DNA from: an uncultured Muribaculaceae bacterium
GTDB taxonomy: Bacteria; Bacteroidota; Bacteroidia; Bacteroidales; Muribaculaceae
DNA length: 12,144 bases
Direction: 5' to 3'
Assembly (NCBI GenBank): GCA_904502025.1
Contig: CAJGDJ010000050.1
Coordinates: 1 to 12,144, forward strand
Shown here: piece by piece, positions 1-6,487 of the stretch
Layout: every line of letters begins with the position of its first letter
How positions within the stretch are numbered: the first letter of the stretch is position 1
Position numbers and translations under genes: made by a program
Notes under the pieces: generated by a model
Database searches by the model: none
Seen by the model: the letters and a program-made list of their open reading frames with translations, nothing else
Told to the model about the DNA's origin: nothing

Positions 1-1919
1 CTACTAACGTGAACATTCGTGGTGACTGGTCATTCCAACCCACTTGGGGTACTCAAGGATATGGTGTGTTGCGTGTGTTGACTGTTCCCGGTACTTTGTC
101 GGAAGGTTCATTCCACGACTACATCCCTGAAACATATCGTTTGTTGAGTCATGATTATAAATTTACTGAAGCATGGAACTATCGTAAGGCGGTTTCTCAA
201 CATTTTGGTCTACCGGGTGCAACTTACGGTGCTATTGCAGGACGTTTGAATGACTCACGTTTCCCTCGTGAAGGCGATTTCAAAATGTTTGATGATGACT
301 TACTTGAAACCGTTGATACTGCTTATGTTTCTCTTTGGGACGAAACCGGTACAACAAAATTGCAAGAAACAACAAGTGGCACCGACTTCAATGGAATCTA
401 TGCATTCCGTAAAGTTCAACCCGGAAAATATATGATGAAAGCGGGTGGAAATCGTCACTATGAAACAACTACAATGGTTGAGGTTGTTGCCGATGAGATT
501 ACTTATGTAAACTTGAAACTTAATAAAATTCACAATACACCTCCGGTCGTAGAATCTTACTCTCCTGTGTGGAAAGAGGGTGATTTGCCTGTGTTGTGTA
601 ACACTCCCGTAGTGTTTGACTTCAATTGGGATATGGATACCGCAAGCGTAGAAGCTGCTTTCTCTATTACTCCAGAAATTCCCGGTGAGATAACTTGGGA
701 AAAGAATAACCTACGTATGGTGTTTACTCCAACACAAACATATCAAACAAGCACTCTATACACTGCACGTCTTGATGCTTCGGCTAAACACGCAGGTGGA
801 ACAGCAATGGAAGCTCCATTTGAATTATCGTTTTATACAGCCGACCGTAACTATATGTCTATTATCGGTCAGTTCCCTAAAGAAGGAGAAGAGGTTCACT
901 TCGACAATCCTGCAGTGGAAGTGCGTTTTGATAAGTTGCCCGATGTGCAACCAATCTTGAAACAAGTAAGTGTTGTTGATGAAAATGGCACTAAAGTGGC
1001 TCTTAACAATCGCAAGATGACTTATAGCAAACTTGGTGATGAATATGGATTCTTCCGCATTGCATTTACAAAAGACTTGACAGTAGGAAAGAAATACAAA
1101 ATGACTCTATCTAATGAAATCTCAGATAAAGATGGTATTCCATTGCAAGATAGCGTAGTAGTGTACTTTACAGCAGTTGATGCCGGCGCTGAAAAGACTG
1201 ATAGCTTGATGGACGGAATGGAAGATGCTGCAATTTACACTCTCAATGAGCAAGGGTCGGTAAATGTGACCTCAGCAACAATTACAACCGATGGTACAAA
1301 TAAATTGTTTGGCTCAAAATGTGTAAATATTGCGTATGAATTCCCAACAACTGAAGGTAGTGAAATGTTGCTTTCTCGTTCTGAACTTGTAGAAACAAAA
1401 TTAACAAGCAAAGATGCTGTGGGAGTACATGTATATGGAGATCTTACTGCAAATGAGATATATCTCGAAGTGATTGCCCCTGAAGATGTAAAATATATTC
1501 CATTGGGAAAAATGGATTATCTCGGTTGGCGTTATTTTGATGTGCCATTGACAATGCTTGAAGGTGAAAAAGAATATCAACTTTCAGGTATTAAAGTGGT
1601 TCAAACTCCAAGTTTGATGAGCCGTATCGGTGAACTAAAAATTGATAACATTAATTTCATTAAAGATGGTGCGGTAGGAGTTGAAAGCATTGAGACAAAG
1701 ACAACAGTTACAGTTTATCCAAATCCGGCTTCGGAATATCTTATTGCAAATGCTGATGGCTTGATTGATCGAGTTGAACTTATCGGTATAAATGGATCTA
1801 TTATAGCATCTGCTAATGGAAACGTAATAAATGTTAGTGAAATTGCTGACGGAGTCTATTTCGCAAAAATATATGTGGGTGGCACAAGTGAATTAAAGAA
1901 AGTTGTAGTAAAACATTAG
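1..1919 (+). CDS. Secreted N-acetylmuramoyl-L-alanine amidase with T9SS sorting domain (5'-truncated by window start)
   Basis: This is the C-terminal part of a multidomain amidase. The frame is open from base 3, and the GTG at 9 is internal, not a start. Numbering from that GTG, residues 1-68 match the end of the Amidase_3 domain of the complete paralog at 2793-5291, including the LSEG motif with the catalytic Glu32 (codon 102-104). Next come a carboxypeptidase-regulatory-like beta domain (about 70-172), two SbsA/Big_5-type Ig-like domains (about 175-280 and 281-390), a jelly-roll carbohydrate-binding-like domain (about 405-555) and a T9SS type A sorting domain (about 567-636, starting VYPNPAS). 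The family cleaves the amide bond between MurNAc and the stem peptide. The sorting domain predicts export across the outer membrane to the cell surface or medium. It is the first visible gene of a three-gene block, 22 bases upstream of the next gene. The zinc-binding half lies outside the window, so activity cannot be judged fully. Confidence 0.85.
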   Translation, partial: TNVNIRGDWSFQPTWGTQGYGVLRVLTVPGTLSEGSFHDYIPETYRLLSHDYKFTEAWNYRKAVSQHFGLPGATYGAIAGRLNDSRFPREGDFKMFDDDLLETVDTAYVSLWDETGTTKLQETTSGTDFNGIYAFRKVQPGKYMMKAGGNRHYETTTMVEVVADEITYVNLKLNKIHNTPPVVESYSPVWKEGDLPVLCNTPVVFDFNWDMDTASVEAAFSITPEIPGEITWEKNNLRMVFTPTQTYQTSTLYTARLDASAKHAGGTAMEAPFELSFYTADRNYMSIIGQFPKEGEEVHFDNPAVEVRFDKLPDVQPILKQVSVVDENGTKVALNNRKMTYSKLGDEYGFFRIAFTKDLTVGKKYKMTLSNEISDKDGIPLQDSVVVYFTAVDAGAEKTDSLMDGMEDAAIYTLNEQGSVNVTSATITTDGTNKLFGSKCVNIAYEFPTTEGSEMLLSRSELVETKLTSKDAVGVHVYGDLTANEIYLEVIAPEDVKYIPLGKMDYLGWRYFDVPLTMLEGEKEYQLSGIKVVQTPSLMSRIGELKIDNINFIKDGAVGVESIETKTTVTVYPNPASEYLIANADGLIDRVELIGINGSIIASANGNVINVSEIADGVYFAKIYVGGTSELKKVVVKH

Positions 1920-1941
1920 TAACTAAATAATAATTAAGAAA

Positions 1942-2790
1942 ATGAAAACAAAATCATTGATTCTTGCGGTAGCATTGAGTGCATGTGCCTCAATGTCGGC
2001 AGCTGATATTATGGCTGTTTATACCAAGAAAGTAGATGTGGGAGGTGATGCACATCACCCTACATTAAGTCCCAATGGAGAGGTAGTTCTCTATACTTCA
2101 GAGGACTATACCGGGTTGAAGTCTGTAAATTTGTCAACTCAAGAAGTGAATGTAATCGACGAAACCCCTAAAGCCGGATTTAATCCTCGATTTTCTGTTG
2201 ATGGAAGCGAAGTCGTATATCGAACATCGATTAAGGAAGATGGAATTTCACGTGAAGATGTGAAACGTTTTAGCTTTGTTTCAAAGGGTAAAACGCAATT
2301 AATGAAACACACTAAAGATGTGATTAATACTACTTCACTTGTTGCCGATACTTATGCCTATGCGTTTGCAAAGAAACAAGCTATGGAAGTATCTATTAAT
2401 GGTGTGAAACGAGAAATCAATCCTATTGAATATGGTTATCGTTATTTGTGGCCAGCTGTTTCTCCATCGGCTACTAAACTTGTGTTTAACGAAATCTATT
2501 CAGGCCTTTTCGTTTCAAATGTAGATGGTACTGAAGCAAAATTCCTCACAAGCCGTGGCGAATTCCCATGCTGGGTAGATGATCGATTTGTTGTGGCATT
2601 GAGCACTAAAGATGACGGTTATGTTATCACAAGTGCTAAAATCATCGCTATTGAAGTTGCTACAGGTAAAATTACCGAACTTACTGACGATAGTGTGCGT
2701 GTAGATGGTCTCACTGCAGTAGAAGATAAAATCGTTTATACTACTGAAGAAGGTGAGATGTATGTTATGAACATTCTAATTAACGAATAA
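1942..2790 (+). CDS. Exported TolB-like beta-propeller (PD40 repeat) protein
   Basis: A 282-residue protein with repeated WD40-like/PD40 motifs. Examples are HHPTLSPNGE at 38-47, a related F-x-P-x-F-S-x-D-G block near 76-90, and W-P-A-V-S-P near 165. This is the pattern of TolB-type propellers, which usually bind ligands or partner proteins rather than catalyse. The N-terminus (MKTK then a hydrophobic run) is an export signal. Two readings are possible: SPase I cleavage after residue 20 (ASMSA), or a lipobox LSAC with Cys15. There is no T9SS sorting domain, so it probably stays in the periplasm or is membrane-anchored. It sits between two paralogous amidases, 22 bases after the first and only 2 bases before the next, so co-transcription is nearly certain. 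A role as a scaffold or wall-binding partner of the amidases is inference. The specific function is unknown. Confidence 0.75.
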   Translation: MKTKSLILAVALSACASMSAADIMAVYTKKVDVGGDAHHPTLSPNGEVVLYTSEDYTGLKSVNLSTQEVNVIDETPKAGFNPRFSVDGSEVVYRTSIKEDGISREDVKRFSFVSKGKTQLMKHTKDVINTTSLVADTYAYAFAKKQAMEVSINGVKREINPIEYGYRYLWPAVSPSATKLVFNEIYSGLFVSNVDGTEAKFLTSRGEFPCWVDDRFVVALSTKDDGYVITSAKIIAIEVATGKITELTDDSVRVDGLTAVEDKIVYTTEEGEMYVMNILINE

Positions 2791-2792
2791 TT

Positions 2793-5291
2793 ATGAAACG
2801 TATATTATTTATCATATTAGCAGCTTTAGTGGCAACAACTGCTGTTGAAGCAAAGAAAATGAGTGACTTGACCGTAGTTATTGACCCCGGTCATGGTGGT
2901 TATGATGGCGATGACCGTCCTATCAAAATTCACCCTTATGGTCAAAACGATACTATCGGTTATTGGGAATCAAAAAGTAACCTTGTAAAAGGATGCTATT
3001 TGAAGAAAATTCTTGATTCACTTGGTTGTGATGCACACCTAACTCGTGTACACAATGTGTATAATGAAATTGATGGCGACGGTATACCCGATGAACCTGG
3101 TTTGACTACTCGTTCATATGTGGCTAATAATCTTGGCGCCGACTGTTTCTTCTCAATCCACTCTAATGCAGGTGAAGGTGTAAACTATCCTTTGATGATT
3201 TTCCACCGTGGTGGTAGTTATGACGACTGGAGTGGCCAATTGACAACTTACAAAGCTGAAAACGAAAAACTTTGTAATGAAGTAAACGATGTGTTTAACA
3301 CAAGTATCTATTCTAATTGGGTAAACTATAAAGGTCAAACAGGTACATCTAACCCAGGTCGCGTTACAGCCGACAAGGATTTGCTTGGTTATAGCCTTGG
3401 TGTGTTGCGTAACCTACATGGTATAGGTATGCTTTCAGAAGGTGGTATGCATGAGCACCGTCCACAAGCTCACCGCTTGATGAACGACGACTATAATTGG
3501 CTTGAAGCATGGTATTTTGCAAAATCTCTTATGATTCATTTTGATACTGAAGACCGTTTCGTAACAGGTAACGTTGCCGGTGTAGTTTACGATAATCACA
3601 ATATTCGTCAATTCTCATACGACACAGACTTTACTTATCTTGGCCGAGATAAAAACGATGCAATTAATTTTGCACATGTAGAGTTGATTGATGCACAAGG
3701 AAATGTGGTACAAGAACGTACAACTGATAAAGACTATAATGGCGTATTCGTGTTCCGTAACATTACTCCCGGTGAATATACAGTGAAGGTTTCTCATGAT
3801 AAATATTATACTGAAGAAACAAAAGTTACAGTAGTGGCTGATGAAGTTACTTATCAAGATATGCCTTTGTGCTTGAAGCGTACAGAGCCTCTTGCGATTC
3901 TTTCTTATGGCCCACTTGGTGCTGATAGTGTTGCAGTAAGCTGTGCGTCAACAATTGATTTTGAATTCAACTATGATATTGATGAAAAATCATTTGAAGA
4001 AGCATTCTCAATTTCTCCAGAAGTTGATGGCTATTTCGTATATGATAAATCATTCCACAAAGTATCATTTGTTCCATCTCTTTCTCTTGAAATTGATACA
4101 ACTTATACTGTAACTTTGGCAAAATCACTAAAAACCCCTGATACATACACTGCTGACCCAACTCTCGGTGAAGACTTTACATTTATATTCCGCACATTGG
4201 CTCGTAACCGTCTCGAAATGATTGATAACTATCCTACAGATGGAGGGGCTGTTCATTATAGTGCTCCTGTGTTTGAATTCCGTTTTGATAAAACTATTGA
4301 ATATTCTGATTACAAAAATCAAATCAAGGTTTACGACAAGGATAATAATGAGTTAGCTCTCAATGCTCGTAGCACTAAGTTTAACCAATTGTCAAATGGT
4401 TATGGTAATGCAATGGTTGTTTTACAAAAAGATTTAGTTGTGGGTGAAACTTATCGTGCTGTAGTGTCAGGTGAATTACGTGATAAAGAAAATCTCCCAA
4501 TGGTTAACGATGTTGAGTTGACATTTGTTGCAAAAGACGTTTCAGGCGAAAAAGATGGAGAAATTCTTGAGAAATTCAATGTTGATAAATTGTTTGATTA
4601 TGATACAGTTTATACTATTAATAATCTTGCAAAACCAACTGCCGCAAAGAGTACTGCAAAATATCTTTATGATAAAACATCAACTCGTTTAGCTTACAGT
4701 TTTGCTGATAATCACGATTGTCAAGTGGTGTGGAATTATATCGCTCCTGATACAGAGTCACGCACATACGCTAAAGGTGATGTCCTTGGTCTTCACGTAT
4801 ATGGAGACTTCAATAATCACGAGCTTTGGATAGGAGTAACACAAGGAACAGATACAAAATATGAAAAACTTTGTGATCTTAACTTCCGCGGTTGGGAATA
4901 TAAAGAGGTTGTATTGAATTCGCTTGAAGCAGGTTATGACTATAACTTTAGCAATATTAAAGTAGTTCAAGTTGCAAGCCCAATTACTCAAAAAGGTGAG
5001 TTCTATGTGGATAATTTGATTAAGCGTAAAGCTACAGAAGATGGTGTTGAAGGTGTGATTGCTGAGGCTGACGCAGTTCGCATTTATCCTATTCCTGCTA
5101 ATGATGTGTTTAATGTAGATGCTCCTACTGCGATTAATAAGCTTGAGCTATTTAATATTCGTGGTGAAAAAGTGGCTGAAGCAATAAATGCAAACAAGCT
5201 TAATGTATCTGAATTACCTCAAGGTGTTTATATTATGCAAGTTGAAACAGAAGAAGGAATGACTTCTCACAAAGTTTCGATTAGCCGATAA
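2793..5291 (+). CDS. N-acetylmuramoyl-L-alanine amidase (Amidase_3) with Ig-like domains and T9SS sorting domain
   Basis: A complete 832-residue secreted zinc amidase. A signal peptide covers about residues 1-20 (ends VEA). The Amidase_3 domain (about 25-250) shows the full set of expected residues: His34 in DPGHGG, Glu59 in YWESKSN and His123 in SIHSNA as zinc ligands, and Glu216 in LSEGG as the catalytic acid/base. It then carries a carboxypeptidase-regulatory-like domain (about 258-360), two Big_5-like Ig domains (about 363-468 and 469-580), a jelly-roll carbohydrate-binding-like domain (about 600-745) and a T9SS type A sorting domain (about 763-832, starting RIYPIPAN). Family knowledge: it cleaves MurNAc-L-Ala bonds in peptidoglycan. 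The T9SS tail predicts secretion to the surface, so the target may be wall fragments outside the cell or the wall of other bacteria (inference). It is the last gene of the block, followed by a strong terminator. An acidic loop at 92-100 resembles a calcium-binding loop. Confidence 0.92.
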   Translation: MKRILFIILAALVATTAVEAKKMSDLTVVIDPGHGGYDGDDRPIKIHPYGQNDTIGYWESKSNLVKGCYLKKILDSLGCDAHLTRVHNVYNEIDGDGIPDEPGLTTRSYVANNLGADCFFSIHSNAGEGVNYPLMIFHRGGSYDDWSGQLTTYKAENEKLCNEVNDVFNTSIYSNWVNYKGQTGTSNPGRVTADKDLLGYSLGVLRNLHGIGMLSEGGMHEHRPQAHRLMNDDYNWLEAWYFAKSLMIHFDTEDRFVTGNVAGVVYDNHNIRQFSYDTDFTYLGRDKNDAINFAHVELIDAQGNVVQERTTDKDYNGVFVFRNITPGEYTVKVSHDKYYTEETKVTVVADEVTYQDMPLCLKRTEPLAILSYGPLGADSVAVSCASTIDFEFNYDIDEKSFEEAFSISPEVDGYFVYDKSFHKVSFVPSLSLEIDTTYTVTLAKSLKTPDTYTADPTLGEDFTFIFRTLARNRLEMIDNYPTDGGAVHYSAPVFEFRFDKTIEYSDYKNQIKVYDKDNNELALNARSTKFNQLSNGYGNAMVVLQKDLVVGETYRAVVSGELRDKENLPMVNDVELTFVAKDVSGEKDGEILEKFNVDKLFDYDTVYTINNLAKPTAAKSTAKYLYDKTSTRLAYSFADNHDCQVVWNYIAPDTESRTYAKGDVLGLHVYGDFNNHELWIGVTQGTDTKYEKLCDLNFRGWEYKEVVLNSLEAGYDYNFSNIKVVQVASPITQKGEFYVDNLIKRKATEDGVEGVIAEADAVRIYPIPANDVFNVDAPTAINKLELFNIRGEKVAEAINANKLNVSELPQGVYIMQVETEEGMTSHKVSISR

Positions 5292-5315
5292 TTGATAAAA
5301 ATAGAATAATTTATG

Positions 5316-5348
5316 AGAGTGTTGCTCAATGCGAGCAACACTCTTTTT
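5316..5348 (+). terminator. Strong intrinsic terminator after the amidase block
   Basis: A perfect 11-bp stem (GAGTGTTGCTC at 5317-5327 with GAGCAACACTC at 5333-5343) closes a 5-base loop and runs straight into five T residues (5344-5348). A5316-T5344 extends the stem by one pair. It lies 24 bases past the amidase stop codon and ends the three-gene block. Confidence 0.93.
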
Positions 5349-5350
5349 AT

Positions 5351-5378
5351 TTAAGGGAACTTATATAAATTCCCTTAA
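5351..5378. repeat. Perfect 9-bp inverted repeat between terminator and promoter
   Basis: TTAAGGGAA (5351-5359) and TTCCCTTAA (5370-5378) are exact reverse complements around a 10-base AT-rich centre. The repeat lies 2 bases after the T-tract of the terminator and 35 bases before the -33 box of the kinase promoter. It has no T-tract of its own, so it is not an obvious second terminator in the + direction. It could be a protein-binding operator or a backup hairpin. Function is unknown. Confidence 0.6.
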
Positions 5379-5413
5379 GTAAATTTAGTTTGTAAAGCGG
5401 TGTAATTAGTTGA

Positions 5414-5445
5414 TTTGTATATGACTGAATAAATTGTTATATTTG
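5414..5445 (+). promoter_or_regulatory. Bacteroidetes-type promoter for the BadF-family kinase
   Basis: TTTG at 5414-5417, a 20-base spacer and TATATTTG at 5438-5445 match the Bacteroidetes primary-sigma consensus (-33 TTTG, -7 TAnnTTTG) exactly in sequence and spacing. Transcription would begin around 5450-5453, giving a leader of roughly 55 bases before the ATG at 5507. A short palindrome (TTTATTA-GT-TAATAAA, 5480-5495) lies within that leader. Confidence 0.85.
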
Positions 5446-5506
5446 CAATAATGTTGTGAATTTAGATTAAAAATCACGTTTTATTAGTTAATAAACCGAT
5501 ATATCA

Positions 5507-6340
5507 ATGAAAGTAATTGCCGATAGTAGTTCGACGAGAACGGAATGGGTTATAATAGATGGAGATAACGTTGTGGAACGTGCTTTTACGCAAGGACTTA
5601 ATCCTTACTTTCAAACGCGTAGAGAAATATCTCATAGCATTCGTTTAGAGTTGCCCGAGTCGTTTTTTCGTCGTCGTTGGGAGCATGTTTATTTCTATGG
5701 AGCCGGTTGTGCTAATGTAGATAAAAATAAAATAATGGAATCCTCATTGGTTGCTCAATTTAAAACTCCCGTTACGGTTGAGAGTGATCTTTTGGGTGCA
5801 GCAAGAGGCTTGTTGGTAAAAGTTCCCGGATTGGCTTGTATTTTAGGTACTGGCTCAAATTCGTGTCATTATGATGGTAAAAAAATTGTAAAAAATGTAC
5901 GTCCATTGGGCTTTATCCTTGGCGATGAAGGTAGTGGTGCATATTTAGGACGTCTTTTTCTGAGTGATTGCTTAAAGGGTATTGCTCCTCGTCAAATTTC
6001 TGATGCGTTTTTTGAAAAATATAAAGTTTCTCCCGATGAAATAATGGACGCAGTTTATACTAATCCTTTCCCCAATCGCTCGTTATCGGCGTATTCTCAA
6101 TTCTTGTCGGAATATCTTGATGATGAATATGTTTACCAATTGATTTACAGTGCGTTTATGGGCTTTTTTGTGCGTAATGTGTCTTCCTATTCATATACGG
6201 AATTACCTATATGTTTTGTTGGTGCAACAGCTACAACATACCGTGAAGTGTTGCAAAAGGTTGCCGCTGATTTTGGTGTTGAGATTTCAAAAATAGTACA
6301 AAGTTCAATGCCTGGATTGATTCAATATCATGCTCAGTAA
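5507..6340 (+). CDS. BadF/BadG/BcrA/BcrD-family kinase, probable N-acetylglucosamine/N-acetylmuramic acid kinase
   Basis: A 277-residue cytoplasmic ASKHA-fold kinase; the length is typical of the Bacteroidetes members. Visible motifs in order: a phosphate-1 loop ADSSSTRTEW (5-14), a candidate catalytic Asp94 in ESDLLGAARG, a phosphate-2 loop GTGSN (114-118), the sugar-site motif GDEGSG (139-144) and a C-terminal VGATATTYREVL adenosine-side segment ending in MPGLIQYH. Family knowledge: these enzymes use ATP to phosphorylate amino sugars such as GlcNAc, and relatives act on MurNAc. The substrate here is not proven by sequence. The phosphate-1 loop is unusual: the customary Gly in D-S/G-G-S-T-K-T is Ser8, and Lys is Arg11. 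The gene has its own promoter and is flanked by amidase genes, which fits recycling of peptidoglycan sugars (inference). The ATG at 5507 puts the phosphate-1 motif at the expected N-terminal position. Confidence 0.85.
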   Translation: MKVIADSSSTRTEWVIIDGDNVVERAFTQGLNPYFQTRREISHSIRLELPESFFRRRWEHVYFYGAGCANVDKNKIMESSLVAQFKTPVTVESDLLGAARGLLVKVPGLACILGTGSNSCHYDGKKIVKNVRPLGFILGDEGSGAYLGRLFLSDCLKGIAPRQISDAFFEKYKVSPDEIMDAVYTNPFPNRSLSAYSQFLSEYLDDEYVYQLIYSAFMGFFVRNVSSYSYTELPICFVGATATTYREVLQKVAADFGVEISKIVQSSMPGLIQYHAQ

Positions 6341-6362
6341 TGTTGTGATAATCTAAAAATGT

Positions 6363-6470
6363 GTAGTTAAATCGTAACAAATCTTTAATTGTGGTTTTTT
6401 TTCTTTAATTATAGTGTTTTTAATTAATCTTTGTATTATCTTTGTAGTTAATCGTCATAACGTAGTTAAT
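6363..6470. repeat. Three copies of a GTAGTTAA-type element in the intergenic region
   Basis: GTAGTTAA followed by an A-rich or AT-rich tail occurs three times between the kinase and the golvesin-domain gene: 6363-6370 (then ATCGTAAC), 6444-6452 (then CGTCATAAC) and 6462-6470. The last two are exact 9-bp direct repeats 18 bases apart, immediately after the predicted -7 box. The first two also share a TCGT and an AAC downstream. The element may be a regulator site, but the region is very AT-rich, so chance remains possible. Confidence 0.35.
6437..6444 (+). promoter_or_regulatory. Probable -7 promoter element upstream of the golvesin/amidase-like gene
   Basis: TATCTTTG matches the Bacteroidetes -7 consensus TAnnTTTG. 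No good TTTG -33 box lies 19-21 bases upstream (the nearest sequence is TGTTTT around 6415-6420), so the assignment rests on the -7 element. Transcription would start near 6450, leaving a leader of about 38 bases before the ATG at 6488. A second ATCTTTGTA lies 11 bases upstream (6427-6435), one helical turn away. Confidence 0.55.
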
Positions 6471-6487
6471 ATCTGATAAACCTAAAA

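Noticed and set aside
9..11. GTG as the start of the first gene
   Set aside because: The frame is open upstream to the window edge and the product begins in the middle of an amidase domain when compared with the complete paralog at 2793. The true start is outside the window.
6391..6402. Run of eight T residues after the kinase gene as a terminator
   Set aside because: No convincing GC-containing stem precedes it. The best pairing nearby (ACAA with TTGT) is only four bases. A weak terminator cannot be excluded but is not supported.
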